Below are positions 11,978 to 20,148 of a stretch of 64,000 nucleotides of DNA, one piece after another. Below the pieces are notes generated by a model. The model had not been told where the DNA came from. It saw nothing but the letters and a program-made list of their open reading frames with translations, and searched no databases. The DNA lies in contig CAWBCM010000005.1 of the NCBI GenBank assembly GCA_963787285.1, positions 68,499 through 132,498 on the forward strand, read 5' to 3'. Every line of letters begins with the position of its first letter. Position 1 is the first letter of the stretch. The position numbers were made by a program, and so were the translations under genes. Source of the DNA: JAHEJN01 sp963787285 (lineage in GTDB: Bacteria > Actinomycetota > Acidimicrobiia > Acidimicrobiales > JAHEJN01).

Positions 11978-13420
11978 GTGCCTTTCTCCCGGCGTCTGCC
12001 CGCTGCCGCGCTCCTCGCCGCGCTCCTGTCCTGGTCGTTCAGCCCGGCCGCGGCCCAGGAGCAGCCCTCCGACGTCGTCGCCGCCCAGGAGGCCGACCCG
12101 ACCGAGGATCCCGAGACCACCTCCCCCTGCGCGCCCGAGCCGGAGGCCCCGGCGGATGCGGCTCCGGCTGACCCCAACGCTCCGGCCCCCGAGGTACAGG
12201 TCGCACCGGAACCCGTGGTGCAACGTCCCCCCGATCTCGCCTACGTCAACGGACAGTGCATCCCGGTCGCCGAGTTGAGCCGACTGCTCGCCGGATACGA
12301 GGGAGCCGTGGCCGAAGAGGCAATGGCGCTGATCGAGCTTCGTGACCAGCTCGACCGGGTCGACGAGCTCAACGACCAGCTCGATGCAATCGAGCTGTCG
12401 CTCGCCCATGTGACCCGTCGAGACGCCGCCGCGGAGGCCGAGACACGGTACGCGAGCATCCGGGAGTCGATCGCCGGCGAAGAGCTCGTCGTCGTTCGGG
12501 CCGAGCTCGACTCGCAGCGGGAACGGCTGCGAGAGCAAGCCGTGGCCGCCTACGTCAGCGGCGGCAACACCGCGGCCGCCGTCCAGACGACGGTCCTCGA
12601 GGCAACCGATCTCAACGACATCGGATCGCTCCGAGCCTACGGTCGGGTGATCGTCGACGGCCAGGTCGACCAGGTGCTCTTGGTCCAAGATCTCGAGGCC
12701 GCCGCAGTGGTGCTCGAAGCCGAACTGGCAGCCGCCCGACAGGCTGCAGCCGACCTCGAGGAGGATGTCGCCGCCATCCGGATCGCGGCGGTCGCACTGC
12801 GAGACGAACAGCGACGACTGGTCGAAGAGGGGCAGGCTGCGGCCGAGGAACAGGCCCAGCTCGTCTCCTCCATCCAACAACGCCGCGACGAATTCGCCGG
12901 TCAGTTGGGACTCTCGGGTGCGTCGGGGGGCGGACTGGCCATCACTCTGGCCGGGCTCGGTTCCGGAACGGCATCACTCGCCGACGTCGGGACCCTCGCC
13001 TCGCCGCTGCGCAACACAGCGATCTCGTCGGGCTTCGGACCGCGGGTTCATCCGATCTTCGCGGAGGTCCGCATCCACACCGGTCTCGACCTGAACGCGC
13101 CGGCGGGAGCTCCGATCTTCGCGGCCGCGGCCGGGCGAGTCGTCGTGGCCAGCGAGCAGGGTGGCTACGGCATGGCCATCGCCATCGATCATGGTGGCGG
13201 CATCTCGACGCTGTACGCGCACCAGAGTGCCTTCGCCGTGGCGGTCGGCACCGAGGTCGAGGTCGGCGAACTGATCGGCTACATCGGTTCCACCGGCTTC
13301 TCGACCGGTCCTCACCTCCACTTCGAGCTCCGTCTCGACGGTCAGCCGGTCGATCCACTGCCCTTCATCGACCTGCGGGCGGTGGGCGTACCCGGGGATG
13401 GCGCGGCAACCGGAGGCTGA
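11978..13420 (+). CDS. secreted M23 peptidase with coiled coil (EnvC/RipC-like), first copy
   Basis: A 480-residue protein starting at GTG 11978 with a Sec signal peptide (RRLPAAALLAALLSWSFSPAAAQ). An acidic, Pro-rich linker follows, then a long coiled coil (about residues 90-310), then a C-terminal LytM/M23 domain. The zinc motifs are complete: HTGLD in the HxxxD block and HLHFEL in the HxH block. Coiled coil plus LytM directly behind ftsEX is the layout of EnvC-type regulators or hydrolases that FtsX recruits to the division site. Because the zinc ligands are kept, it may itself be an endopeptidase, unlike EnvC. A paralogue follows immediately. Confidence 0.88.
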   Translation: MPFSRRLPAAALLAALLSWSFSPAAAQEQPSDVVAAQEADPTEDPETTSPCAPEPEAPADAAPADPNAPAPEVQVAPEPVVQRPPDLAYVNGQCIPVAELSRLLAGYEGAVAEEAMALIELRDQLDRVDELNDQLDAIELSLAHVTRRDAAAEAETRYASIRESIAGEELVVVRAELDSQRERLREQAVAAYVSGGNTAAAVQTTVLEATDLNDIGSLRAYGRVIVDGQVDQVLLVQDLEAAAVVLEAELAAARQAAADLEEDVAAIRIAAVALRDEQRRLVEEGQAAAEEQAQLVSSIQQRRDEFAGQLGLSGASGGGLAITLAGLGSGTASLADVGTLASPLRNTAISSGFGPRVHPIFAEVRIHTGLDLNAPAGAPIFAAAAGRVVVASEQGGYGMAIAIDHGGGISTLYAHQSAFAVAVGTEVEVGELIGYIGSTGFSTGPHLHFELRLDGQPVDPLPFIDLRAVGVPGDGAATGG

Positions 13421-13425
13421 CGGCC

Positions 13426-13431
13426 TAGGGT
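13426..13431 (+). promoter_or_regulatory. TAGGGT -10 box of the second M23 gene
   Basis: TAGGGT is 6 nt upstream of the ATG at 13438. The second paralogue therefore has its own leaderless promoter in addition to read-through from ftsEX. Confidence 0.55.
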
Positions 13432-13437
13432 GTCGTG

Positions 13438-14805
13438 ATGCCAGCGATCGACTGGCGGGCGAAAACACTCATCTCACTCTTCATACTCCTCTCGTTCTTC
13501 GCTTCGACGTCGACGATGGTGGCACCGGCGACCGCTCAGGACATTGCGGTCTTGGACCCGTGTGCTCCCACACCACCGGTGGTGGATCAGGCCGAGGAAG
13601 CACCCAGCGCCGAGCTGATCTTCGTGGCCGGACGGTGCATCACGACGAGCGAGCTCGATCGTTTGCTCGATGGATACGAGAGCGCCGTGGCCGAGGAGAC
13701 CGCGGCACTGGCCGGTCTGCGGGTGGCGTTCGATACCGCACGAGAGCTGCAGCAGACGCTGGAGGCCACCCGGCTCTCGGTGGCCCAGGTGACCCGTCGG
13801 CTGGCCGAGGCCAACGCCGAGGTCGTCCGAGCCACCGCCAGGGAATCGTTGGCGCTGGCCGAGCTGACCGCGGTCAACGAGCGCCTCGCCGCCGAGCGGG
13901 GGTTGCTCCTCGACCAGGCCGTCGCCGCCTACATCACGGGCAACAGTGCCCGGGAAGCGGTGCAGGATCTGGCCCTCGACCCGGGGACCACCAACGACAT
14001 GGCCAGTGTGAGGGCCTATGGCCGAGTGCTCGTGGAGACGCAGGGCGACCAGGTGGAGCTCGTCGCCCAGCTCCAGCTCGCGGCCCGAGCGCTCGACGCC
14101 GAGCTCGCCGCGGCGCGACAGACGGCGCACGAAGCCCGCTCGACGTTGCTCGAGCTCGAAACGACCGCGGAGGAGATCGGCGAAGAGATGAGCCGCCTGG
14201 CCGAGGCGGCGAGCGCCGCGGCCACCGAACAGGGGCTGGCGCTGGTTTCGATCCAGATGCGCCGGGACGAATTCGCCGCTCAGCTCGGGGTTCAGCCGCC
14301 GTCGACCGGGCAGTTGGCCGCAGTCCTCGGTGCCGCCGGCGTGAGGGGCGCGTCCAGCGGGGTCAGAACCCGATTCGTGTCCCCACTGCCCGCGACGAGC
14401 ATCGCCTCGCTGTACGGGCCACGGCTGCACCCGATCTTCAACGAGGTGCGGCCGCACACGGGCATCGATCTGAACGCGAGTGCCGGTGACCCCATCTTCG
14501 CGGCGGGCGGCGGCGAGATCGTCGTTGCCGGCGACGAAGGCGGATACGGCAAGACCGTGGCCATGGATCACGGCGATGGGGTCATCACGTTGTACGCCCA
14601 CATGAGTGCGATCGCCGTCGGCGTGGGCGACCAGGTGGTGGCCGGGGCCCTGATCGGGTACGTCGGCTCGACCGGCTACTCGACCGGCCCTCATCTGCAT
14701 TTCGAGCTCCGTCTCGATGGGCGTGCGATCGATCCGCTGCCCTTCGTCGATCTCGGCCCGATCCGGGAGCCTCAGGACGAGGCGACACCAACGCTCGGCG
14801 GTTGA
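13438..14805 (+). CDS. secreted M23 peptidase with coiled coil (EnvC/RipC-like), second copy
   Basis: A 455-residue paralogue of the preceding gene with the same order: signal peptide, short linker with a conserved GRCI motif, coiled coil, and LytM domain with HTGIDLNASAGDP and HLHFELRLDG. Zinc ligands are intact. The two copies share the motifs RRDEFA and GYGxxxxxDHG, so they arose by tandem duplication. Two copies beside one ftsEX pair suggest either separate division roles or a hetero-oligomer; this is inference. The ATG at 13438 is preferred over the GTG at 13435 because of the -10 box spacing. Confidence 0.88.
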   Translation: MPAIDWRAKTLISLFILLSFFASTSTMVAPATAQDIAVLDPCAPTPPVVDQAEEAPSAELIFVAGRCITTSELDRLLDGYESAVAEETAALAGLRVAFDTARELQQTLEATRLSVAQVTRRLAEANAEVVRATARESLALAELTAVNERLAAERGLLLDQAVAAYITGNSAREAVQDLALDPGTTNDMASVRAYGRVLVETQGDQVELVAQLQLAARALDAELAAARQTAHEARSTLLELETTAEEIGEEMSRLAEAASAAATEQGLALVSIQMRRDEFAAQLGVQPPSTGQLAAVLGAAGVRGASSGVRTRFVSPLPATSIASLYGPRLHPIFNEVRPHTGIDLNASAGDPIFAAGGGEIVVAGDEGGYGKTVAMDHGDGVITLYAHMSAIAVGVGDQVVAGALIGYVGSTGYSTGPHLHFELRLDGRAIDPLPFVDLGPIREPQDEATPTLGG

Positions 14806-14809
14806 CGCG

Positions 14810-14815
14810 TATCGT
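14810..14815 (+). promoter_or_regulatory. TATCGT -10 box, leaderless promoter
   Basis: TATCGT is 6 nt upstream of the GTG at 14822. Confidence 0.45.
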
Positions 14816-14821
14816 CGAGGC

Positions 14822-15259
14822 GTGGTCCGCTCGATCGTCGTCGCCGCGGTGGCGCTCCTTGTCTCGATCTCCTGCGGGTCCGATGCTCTCGATCAGCCTG
14901 TCGGCGATTCTCGCTCGACACCTGTCGATGACGCTCCGGCGCAGTTGGCGCTGTTTCCCGATGTGCTCGCGGTCGAGCTCACCGAGACCGGTGATCGGAT
15001 CTTCACTGTCGCGGTCACGCTGAGCTCACCCTACGACAGCCCGGAGCGGTACGCCGATGCCTGGAGGGTCATGGCTCCCGATGGCGCGGTCCTCGGGCTC
15101 CGCGAGCTGCTCCACGATCACGCGAACGAACAGCCCTTCACGCGGACGCTGTCCGATGTTTCGATCCCCACCGATGTCGACGAGGTGACCGTGCAGGGAC
15201 GCGATCAGATTTCGGGGTGGGGTGGCGCGACCGTCACGGTCGGTGTCCCGTTGCCGTGA
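14822..15259 (+). CDS. small putative lipoprotein of unknown function
   Basis: A 145-residue protein. The N-terminus MVRSIVVAAVALLVSISCGS looks like a signal peptide ending at a cysteine, though the lipobox is not ideal (VSISC). After a short disordered linker there is one compact domain of about 100 residues with alternating beta-strand-like segments (RIFTVAVTLSSPYDSPERYADAW), consistent with a small Ig-like or FxLYD-type fold. I do not recognise the family. It follows the M23 pair but has its own leaderless start, and it is separated from mscR by 82 nt. Confidence 0.65.
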   Translation: MVRSIVVAAVALLVSISCGSDALDQPVGDSRSTPVDDAPAQLALFPDVLAVELTETGDRIFTVAVTLSSPYDSPERYADAWRVMAPDGAVLGLRELLHDHANEQPFTRTLSDVSIPTDVDEVTVQGRDQISGWGGATVTVGVPLP

Positions 15260-15341
15260 CCCCCGTCGGCGTCTGACGCCGCTGACTGCGGCGAGTACGG
15301 TGACCCACATTGCGCTGTCGAGGTCGTCGCACGGAGGAACC

Positions 15342-16427
15342 ATGCCACAGGAAGTACGAGGGGTCATCGCCCGTGCCAAGGGCGAGCCCGTCTCGGTCGA
15401 GACCATCGTCATCCCCGATCCCGGTCCGGGCGAGGTCGTTGTCGCGGTGCAGGCGTGCGGGGTCTGCCACACCGACCTCCATTACCGCGAGGGTGCGATC
15501 AACGACGAGTTCCCGTTCCTGCTCGGACACGAGGCAGCGGGCATCGTCGAGACGGTCGGCGAGGGTGTGAGCGAGGTCGTTCCCGGCGACTTCGTCATCC
15601 TCAACTGGCGGGCCGTGTGCGGCGAGTGCCGGTCGTGCCTCCGCGGACGCCCTCAGTACTGCTTCGCCACGCACAACGCCAAGCAGAAGATGACCCTGCT
15701 CGACGGGACCGAACTCTCTCCGGCCCTCGGCATCGGCGCCTTCGCCGACAAGACACTCGTCGCGGCCGGGCAGGCCACCAAGGTCGACCCCGCCGCGCGG
15801 CCCGAGGCCGCTGGCTTGCTCGGGTGTGGGGTCATGGCCGGTATCGGTGCGGCGATCAACACCGGCGGAGTCACGCGAGGCGACTCGGTGGCGGTGTTCG
15901 GATGCGGCGGGGTCGGCGACGCCGCAATCGAGGGCAGCCGGCTCGCCGGGGCCCACACGATCATCGCCGTCGACCTCGACGACACGAAGCTCGAATGGGC
16001 CAAGGGGTTCGGTGCCACCCACACCGTGAACGCCGGCACCGAGGACCCCGTGGCCCGCATCAAGGAGATCACCGGTGGTCACGGTGCCGACGTGGTGATC
16101 GAGGCCATCGGGTTGCCCCACGTCTACAAGCAGGCCTTCGAGGCTCGCGACCTGGCCGGCACCGTGGTCCTGGTCGGCGTGCCCAACCCCGAGCACACGG
16201 TCGAGTTGCCCTTCATCGAGGTCTTCGGCCGCGGCGGGGCGCTCAAGTCGAGTTGGTACGGCGATTGCCTCCCGAGCCGCGACTTCCCGATGCTCATCGA
16301 CCTGTACCTCCAGGGGCGGCTCAACCTCGACGGCTTCGTCAGTGAGACGATCGGGCTCGATCAGGTCGAGGAGGCCTTTCACAAGATGGAGGCCGGTGGC
16401 GTGCTCCGATCAGTCGTGGTCCTCTGA
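15342..16427 (+). CDS. mscR: S-(hydroxymethyl)mycothiol dehydrogenase (mycothiol-dependent formaldehyde dehydrogenase)
   Basis: A 361-residue zinc-dependent medium-chain dehydrogenase that oxidises the formaldehyde-mycothiol adduct with NAD and also acts as a nitrosothiol reductase. Features: ACGVCHTDLHYRE (catalytic zinc), GHEAAGIVETVG, the structural-zinc cluster CGECRSCLRGRPQYC, the GCGVMAGIGAAINTGGVTRG stretch and the Rossmann motif GCGGVGDAA. The sequence is very close to mycobacterial MscR (Rv2259) as I recall it. A good Shine-Dalgarno sequence (GGAGG, 15333-15337) precedes the ATG. The following MBL-fold gene overlaps its stop, the same pairing as Rv2259-Rv2260. Presence of mscR implies a mycothiol-making actinobacterium. 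Confidence 0.93.
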   Translation: MPQEVRGVIARAKGEPVSVETIVIPDPGPGEVVVAVQACGVCHTDLHYREGAINDEFPFLLGHEAAGIVETVGEGVSEVVPGDFVILNWRAVCGECRSCLRGRPQYCFATHNAKQKMTLLDGTELSPALGIGAFADKTLVAAGQATKVDPAARPEAAGLLGCGVMAGIGAAINTGGVTRGDSVAVFGCGGVGDAAIEGSRLAGAHTIIAVDLDDTKLEWAKGFGATHTVNAGTEDPVARIKEITGGHGADVVIEAIGLPHVYKQAFEARDLAGTVVLVGVPNPEHTVELPFIEVFGRGGALKSSWYGDCLPSRDFPMLIDLYLQGRLNLDGFVSETIGLDQVEEAFHKMEAGGVLRSVVVL

Positions 16428-17068
16428 TGGTTCTGCACGTCGATCGCGTGGTGACGAGCGGGATCTTCTCGCTCGACGGCGAGGACTTCGACGTCGACAA
16501 CAACATCTGGATCATCGGTGACGAACGCGACGTCGTGGTCGTCGACGCGGCCCACGACCACCGGCCGATCCTCGACGGCATCGGCGGTCGACGTGTGAAG
16601 GCGGTCATCTGCAGCCATGCCCACAACGATCACATCAACGCGGCGGCCGAACTGGCCGAGGCGACCGACGCACCGATCTGGCTGCATCCCGACGACACCA
16701 TGCTGTGGGAGGTGGTCTACCCCGACCGCCGGGTCGACGACTCGCTCTACGACGGTCAGCGGATCACGGTGGCCGGCGAGGACCTCATCGTTCTGCACAC
16801 GCCGGGTCACTCGCCAGGCGGGGTGTGTCTGCACGCGCCGAGCATCGCCACGGTGTTCAGCGGCGACACGTTGTTCAACGGCGGGCCGGGCGCGACCGGT
16901 CGGTCGTTCTCGGACCGACAGGTGTTGATCAACAGTATCGAGCGACAACTGGGCGGTCTCGAGAACGGCACGTTGGTCAACACCGGCCACGGCGAGAGCA
17001 CCACCATCGGCGACGAGTTGCCCAACCTCGCCGAGTGGCGGGCAGGGAGCACCGACGCCGATGGATGA
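16427..17068 (+). CDS. MBL-fold metallo-hydrolase (Rv2260-like), mscR partner
   Basis: A 213-residue metallo-beta-lactamase fold protein. The metal motif HAHNDH near residue 64 is followed by HTPGHSPGG and later by GH in the NTGHGEST segment. The ATG overlaps the mscR stop (TGATG), so the two are translationally coupled. In mycobacteria the homologue is next to mscR. By analogy with glyoxalase II or S-formylglutathione hydrolases it may release formate from S-formylmycothiol or remove another thioester, but this has not been shown from the sequence. Confidence 0.85.
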   Translation: MVLHVDRVVTSGIFSLDGEDFDVDNNIWIIGDERDVVVVDAAHDHRPILDGIGGRRVKAVICSHAHNDHINAAAELAEATDAPIWLHPDDTMLWEVVYPDRRVDDSLYDGQRITVAGEDLIVLHTPGHSPGGVCLHAPSIATVFSGDTLFNGGPGATGRSFSDRQVLINSIERQLGGLENGTLVNTGHGESTTIGDELPNLAEWRAGSTDADG

Positions 17069-18111
17069 CGACAAGCTCGGACGCCTCACGCTGAAGGCGT
17101 GGAAGACCCGGGAGGGCGCGCTGGTCAACGCCATGATGTACCTCGGCCACTCTCTCGGCCTCTTCGCGGCCATGCCGGTCGGCGAGACCATCGAACCGGC
17201 CGGGCTGGCCGAGCGCACCGGATGCGACCAACGCTGGCTCGAAGAGTGGCTGCGGTGCATGGCGGCCGCCGATCTCGTCGACAGCATCGACGGCCACACC
17301 TTCGTCCTCAGCCCCGAGGGCGCCGCCGTACTGGTCGACGACACCAGCCCCACGTTCGCCGGTGGTGCCATGCAGGCGCCGATCACCCCGTCCCACCTCG
17401 AGGCGGTGGCCACGGCAATTCGCACCGGCCGCGGTTTCAGCTACAGCGATCTCGGCACCGAGATGGCCAAGAGCGTCGAGGCCGGTTTCGCCCCGTCGGA
17501 GCGGGCCCTGCTCCGATCCGCGCTCGTGCCCGCCATCCCCGGGTTCTCCGACCGTCTCGAAGCGGGCGGCGCGTTGGTCGACGTGGGTTGCGGCACGGGC
17601 CACACCCTCGAGCTGCTGGCCGATGCCTTTCCGAGCGCAACCTTCGCGGGCTACGACCCGTCGGTTCCCGCCACCGACATCGCCCGGGAGCGCTTCGCCG
17701 GCGATGCACGCGTCAGCATCCACACGGAGTTCGGTCACGAACTCCCTCCCGCACCTCGGTTCGACATCGCGCTCACCTTCGACTGCCTGCACGACATGCC
17801 CCGTCCCGACCTCACCCTTGCGGCGATCCGCGAGGCGTTCGCGCGCCGACGGAGTGCTCGTGGTCAAGGAGATCAAGTCGACGGGTGACTTCCGGGCCGA
17901 TGGCCGCAATCCGGTCCACGCCATGATGTACGGGTCATCGCTGACCACCTGCCTGGCCTCGGCCACCTCGACCCCGGACGGGCTCGGCCTCGGCACGCTC
18001 GGTCTGCATCCCGAAGCGCTCGAGGGACTGTGTCGCGCCGCCGGTTTCTCGTCGGTGACGATGCACGACATCGGCGACCCGGTCAACCTGTACTACGAAG
18101 TCCGACCCTGA
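17061..18111 (+). CDS. SAM-dependent methyltransferase with N-terminal winged helix (Rv2258c-like), one +1 frameshift
   Basis: From the ATG at 17061 the frame encodes a winged-helix dimerisation domain (residues 1-95) and a methyltransferase domain with LVDVGCGTGHTLELLAD. The reading frame breaks near 17845, where one extra base precedes GACGGAGTGCTCGTGGTCAAG. In the shifted frame the protein continues as DGVLVVKEIKSTGDF and ends DPVNLYYEVRP at 18111, giving about 349 residues. The homologue in mycobacteria (Rv2258c) is also adjacent to mscR, so the three-gene neighbourhood is conserved. The start overlaps the end of the MBL gene by 8 nt. The single-base interruption is probably a sequence error. 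Confidence 0.8.
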
Positions 18112-18122
18112 GGACGGGGTCC

Positions 18123-19361
18123 ATGGCCATCGACTTCACCCTGACTCCCGAGCTGGAGGAGATCCGCGATCGGGTTCGCTCCTTCGTCACCGACGTGGTG
18201 AAGCCCGAGGAGGCCCGCATCGGCGGGTCGAACGGTGCCGACGCGCTGTCGGGGTCCGATCGTCGTGCTGCGCTCATCGCACTGCGCAAACGGGCCCACG
18301 CCGAAGGGCTCTGGCTGCCGCACATGCCAACCGAGTGGGGCGGCATGGGCCTCGGCCATGTCGAACTGGCGATGGTGCAGGCCGAGGCGGCCAAGAGCTA
18401 CTACGGGCCGTGGGTGCTGAACTGCCAGGCTCCCGACGAGGGCAACATGCACACCCTCCTTCATTGGGGGACCGAGCAGCAGAAGCAGACGTACCTGAAG
18501 CGGCTGTGCGAGGGCACGGCCTGGTCGTGCTTCGCCATGACCGAGCCCGAGGTGGCGGGCTCGGACCCCACGCTCATTCGAACGCGCGCCTACCCCGACG
18601 GCGACGAGTGGGTGATCAACGGGCACAAGTGGTTCATCTCGAACGCACACCGGGCCAACTTCGCCATCCTCGTGTGTCGTACCGAGGACCATCCCGAGAT
18701 ACCGCAGGCCGCGAACACGGCGTTCATCGTCGAGCTGCCGGCCGAAGGCTGGACCGAAGTACGCCAGATCGAGACCATGCACGGCAGTACCGGCCACAGC
18801 GAGATCCTCATCGAGGATCTGCGCGTCCACGACGATCAGATGCTCGGGGGGCGGGGCCAGGGTCATCTGCTCGGCCAGTACCGGCTGGGCCCGGCCCGGC
18901 TGGCGCACTGCATGCGGTGGATCGCCCAGGCCGAGACCGCCCTCGACATGATGGTGGCTCGGTCACTCGAGCGCTTCTCCCACGGATCGCTTCTGGCCGA
19001 AAAGCAGGGCATCCAGTGGATGATCGCCGACTCGACCATGGAGCTGTACCAGTGCAAGCTCATGGTGCTCCACGCCGCTCACAAGATCGACCGCGGCGAC
19101 GACTTCAAGGCGGAGGTCTCGATGGCCAAGCACTTCGTCGCCAACAGTCTCGGCCGGATCATCGATCGCTCGATCCAGGTCCACGGCGCGCTCGGCTACA
19201 GCACCGACACGCCGCTGGCCCACATGTATCAACACGCCCGCTGGGCTCGTTTCGCCGACGGTGCCGACGAGGTCCACCAGATGCGCATCGCCCAACGCAC
19301 CATCGCCGCGTTCACCGACACCGGCTCGACCCGCCGGGCCACCGGTGACCTTCCGATCTGA
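18123..19361 (+). CDS. acyl-CoA dehydrogenase
   Basis: A 412-residue FAD-dependent acyl-CoA dehydrogenase. The family blocks are visible: CFAMTEPEVAGSDPT (FAD/substrate loop near residue 140), WVINGHKWFISNA, and the C-terminal QVHGALGYSTDTPLAHMYQHAR segment. The last is the region that carries the catalytic base in related enzymes, but the exact glutamate cannot be assigned by eye. It performs the first oxidation of an acyl-CoA, with electrons passed to ETF. It starts 11 nt after the methyltransferase stop, and an enoyl-CoA hydratase follows, so the pair covers two consecutive beta-oxidation steps. The chain length of the substrate is unknown. Confidence 0.9.
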   Translation: MAIDFTLTPELEEIRDRVRSFVTDVVKPEEARIGGSNGADALSGSDRRAALIALRKRAHAEGLWLPHMPTEWGGMGLGHVELAMVQAEAAKSYYGPWVLNCQAPDEGNMHTLLHWGTEQQKQTYLKRLCEGTAWSCFAMTEPEVAGSDPTLIRTRAYPDGDEWVINGHKWFISNAHRANFAILVCRTEDHPEIPQAANTAFIVELPAEGWTEVRQIETMHGSTGHSEILIEDLRVHDDQMLGGRGQGHLLGQYRLGPARLAHCMRWIAQAETALDMMVARSLERFSHGSLLAEKQGIQWMIADSTMELYQCKLMVLHAAHKIDRGDDFKAEVSMAKHFVANSLGRIIDRSIQVHGALGYSTDTPLAHMYQHARWARFADGADEVHQMRIAQRTIAAFTDTGSTRRATGDLPI

Positions 19362-19377
19362 GCTCGAGGAGACCTCC

Positions 19378-20148
19378 ATGACCGACTCGCCGACGCGACT
19401 CTCGGTGGCCGACGGTGTCGCCACCATCACCTTGGCCCGACCCGAGGCCAAGAACGCCCTGAGCGTCGATCTGGTCGAGAGCCTGCTGGGGCAGCTGTCC
19501 GATGCCATCCTCGACCCCGACGTTCGCGTGATCGTGGTCACCAACGAGGGCGGAACCTTCTGCGCCGGGGCCGATCTCAAGGCCGCCGCCGGGGGGCGGC
19601 ACGGTTCGTCGGCAGCACTGTTGGTGACGCTGCTGGAGACCATCGCCGACTCGCCGACGCCGACCGTCGCCCGCATCGACGGACACTGTCTCGGCGGTGG
19701 CGTCGGGCTCGCCGCGGTGTTCGACGTCTCGGTGGCCCGCAACGACGTCAAGTTCGGCTTCACCGAGGCCCGACTCGGAGTCGCCCCCGCGATCATCTCC
19801 GTCGTCTGCCTGCCGAAGCTTCGCGCCGCCGATGCCCGTGAGCATTTCCTCCGGTCGAATCGCTTCGATGCCACGCGGGCCGCCGAGATCGGGCTGATCA
19901 ACCACGCAGTTGCCGCAGAGGTGCTCGACGACACGGTGGCTGCCGTTGTCGCCGATGTGCTGGCCGGCGGGCCCATGGCGCTGGCCGCGTGCAAGCAGCT
20001 GCTCACCCAGGTGCCGCTGCTCGGCCGTTTCGACGGCTTCGAATGGACGGCCGAGTTGTCGACCGAGCTCTTCGGTTCCGACGAGGCGGCCGAGGGCATC
20101 GGCGCCTTCCTCGAACGGCGAAGCGCCGGGTGGATTCCGGGTGGCTAA
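19378..20148 (+). CDS. enoyl-CoA hydratase/isomerase family protein
   Basis: A 256-residue crotonase-fold protein with RPEAKNALSVDLV, the oxyanion-hole segment GGTFCAGADLKAAAGG near residue 65, and DGHCLGGGVGLAAVFDVSVA. The FTEARLGVAPAIIS stretch carries one of the two usual catalytic glutamates (GFTEARLGV). The second position is not clearly a glutamate, so isomerase or another crotonase activity is possible. A Shine-Dalgarno-like GAGGAGA lies before the ATG. The stop codon overlaps the stop of the convergent EAL gene (CTAA at 20145-20148). Confidence 0.9.
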   Translation: MTDSPTRLSVADGVATITLARPEAKNALSVDLVESLLGQLSDAILDPDVRVIVVTNEGGTFCAGADLKAAAGGRHGSSAALLVTLLETIADSPTPTVARIDGHCLGGGVGLAAVFDVSVARNDVKFGFTEARLGVAPAIISVVCLPKLRAADAREHFLRSNRFDATRAAEIGLINHAVAAEVLDDTVAAVVADVLAGGPMALAACKQLLTQVPLLGRFDGFEWTAELSTELFGSDEAAEGIGAFLERRSAGWIPGG

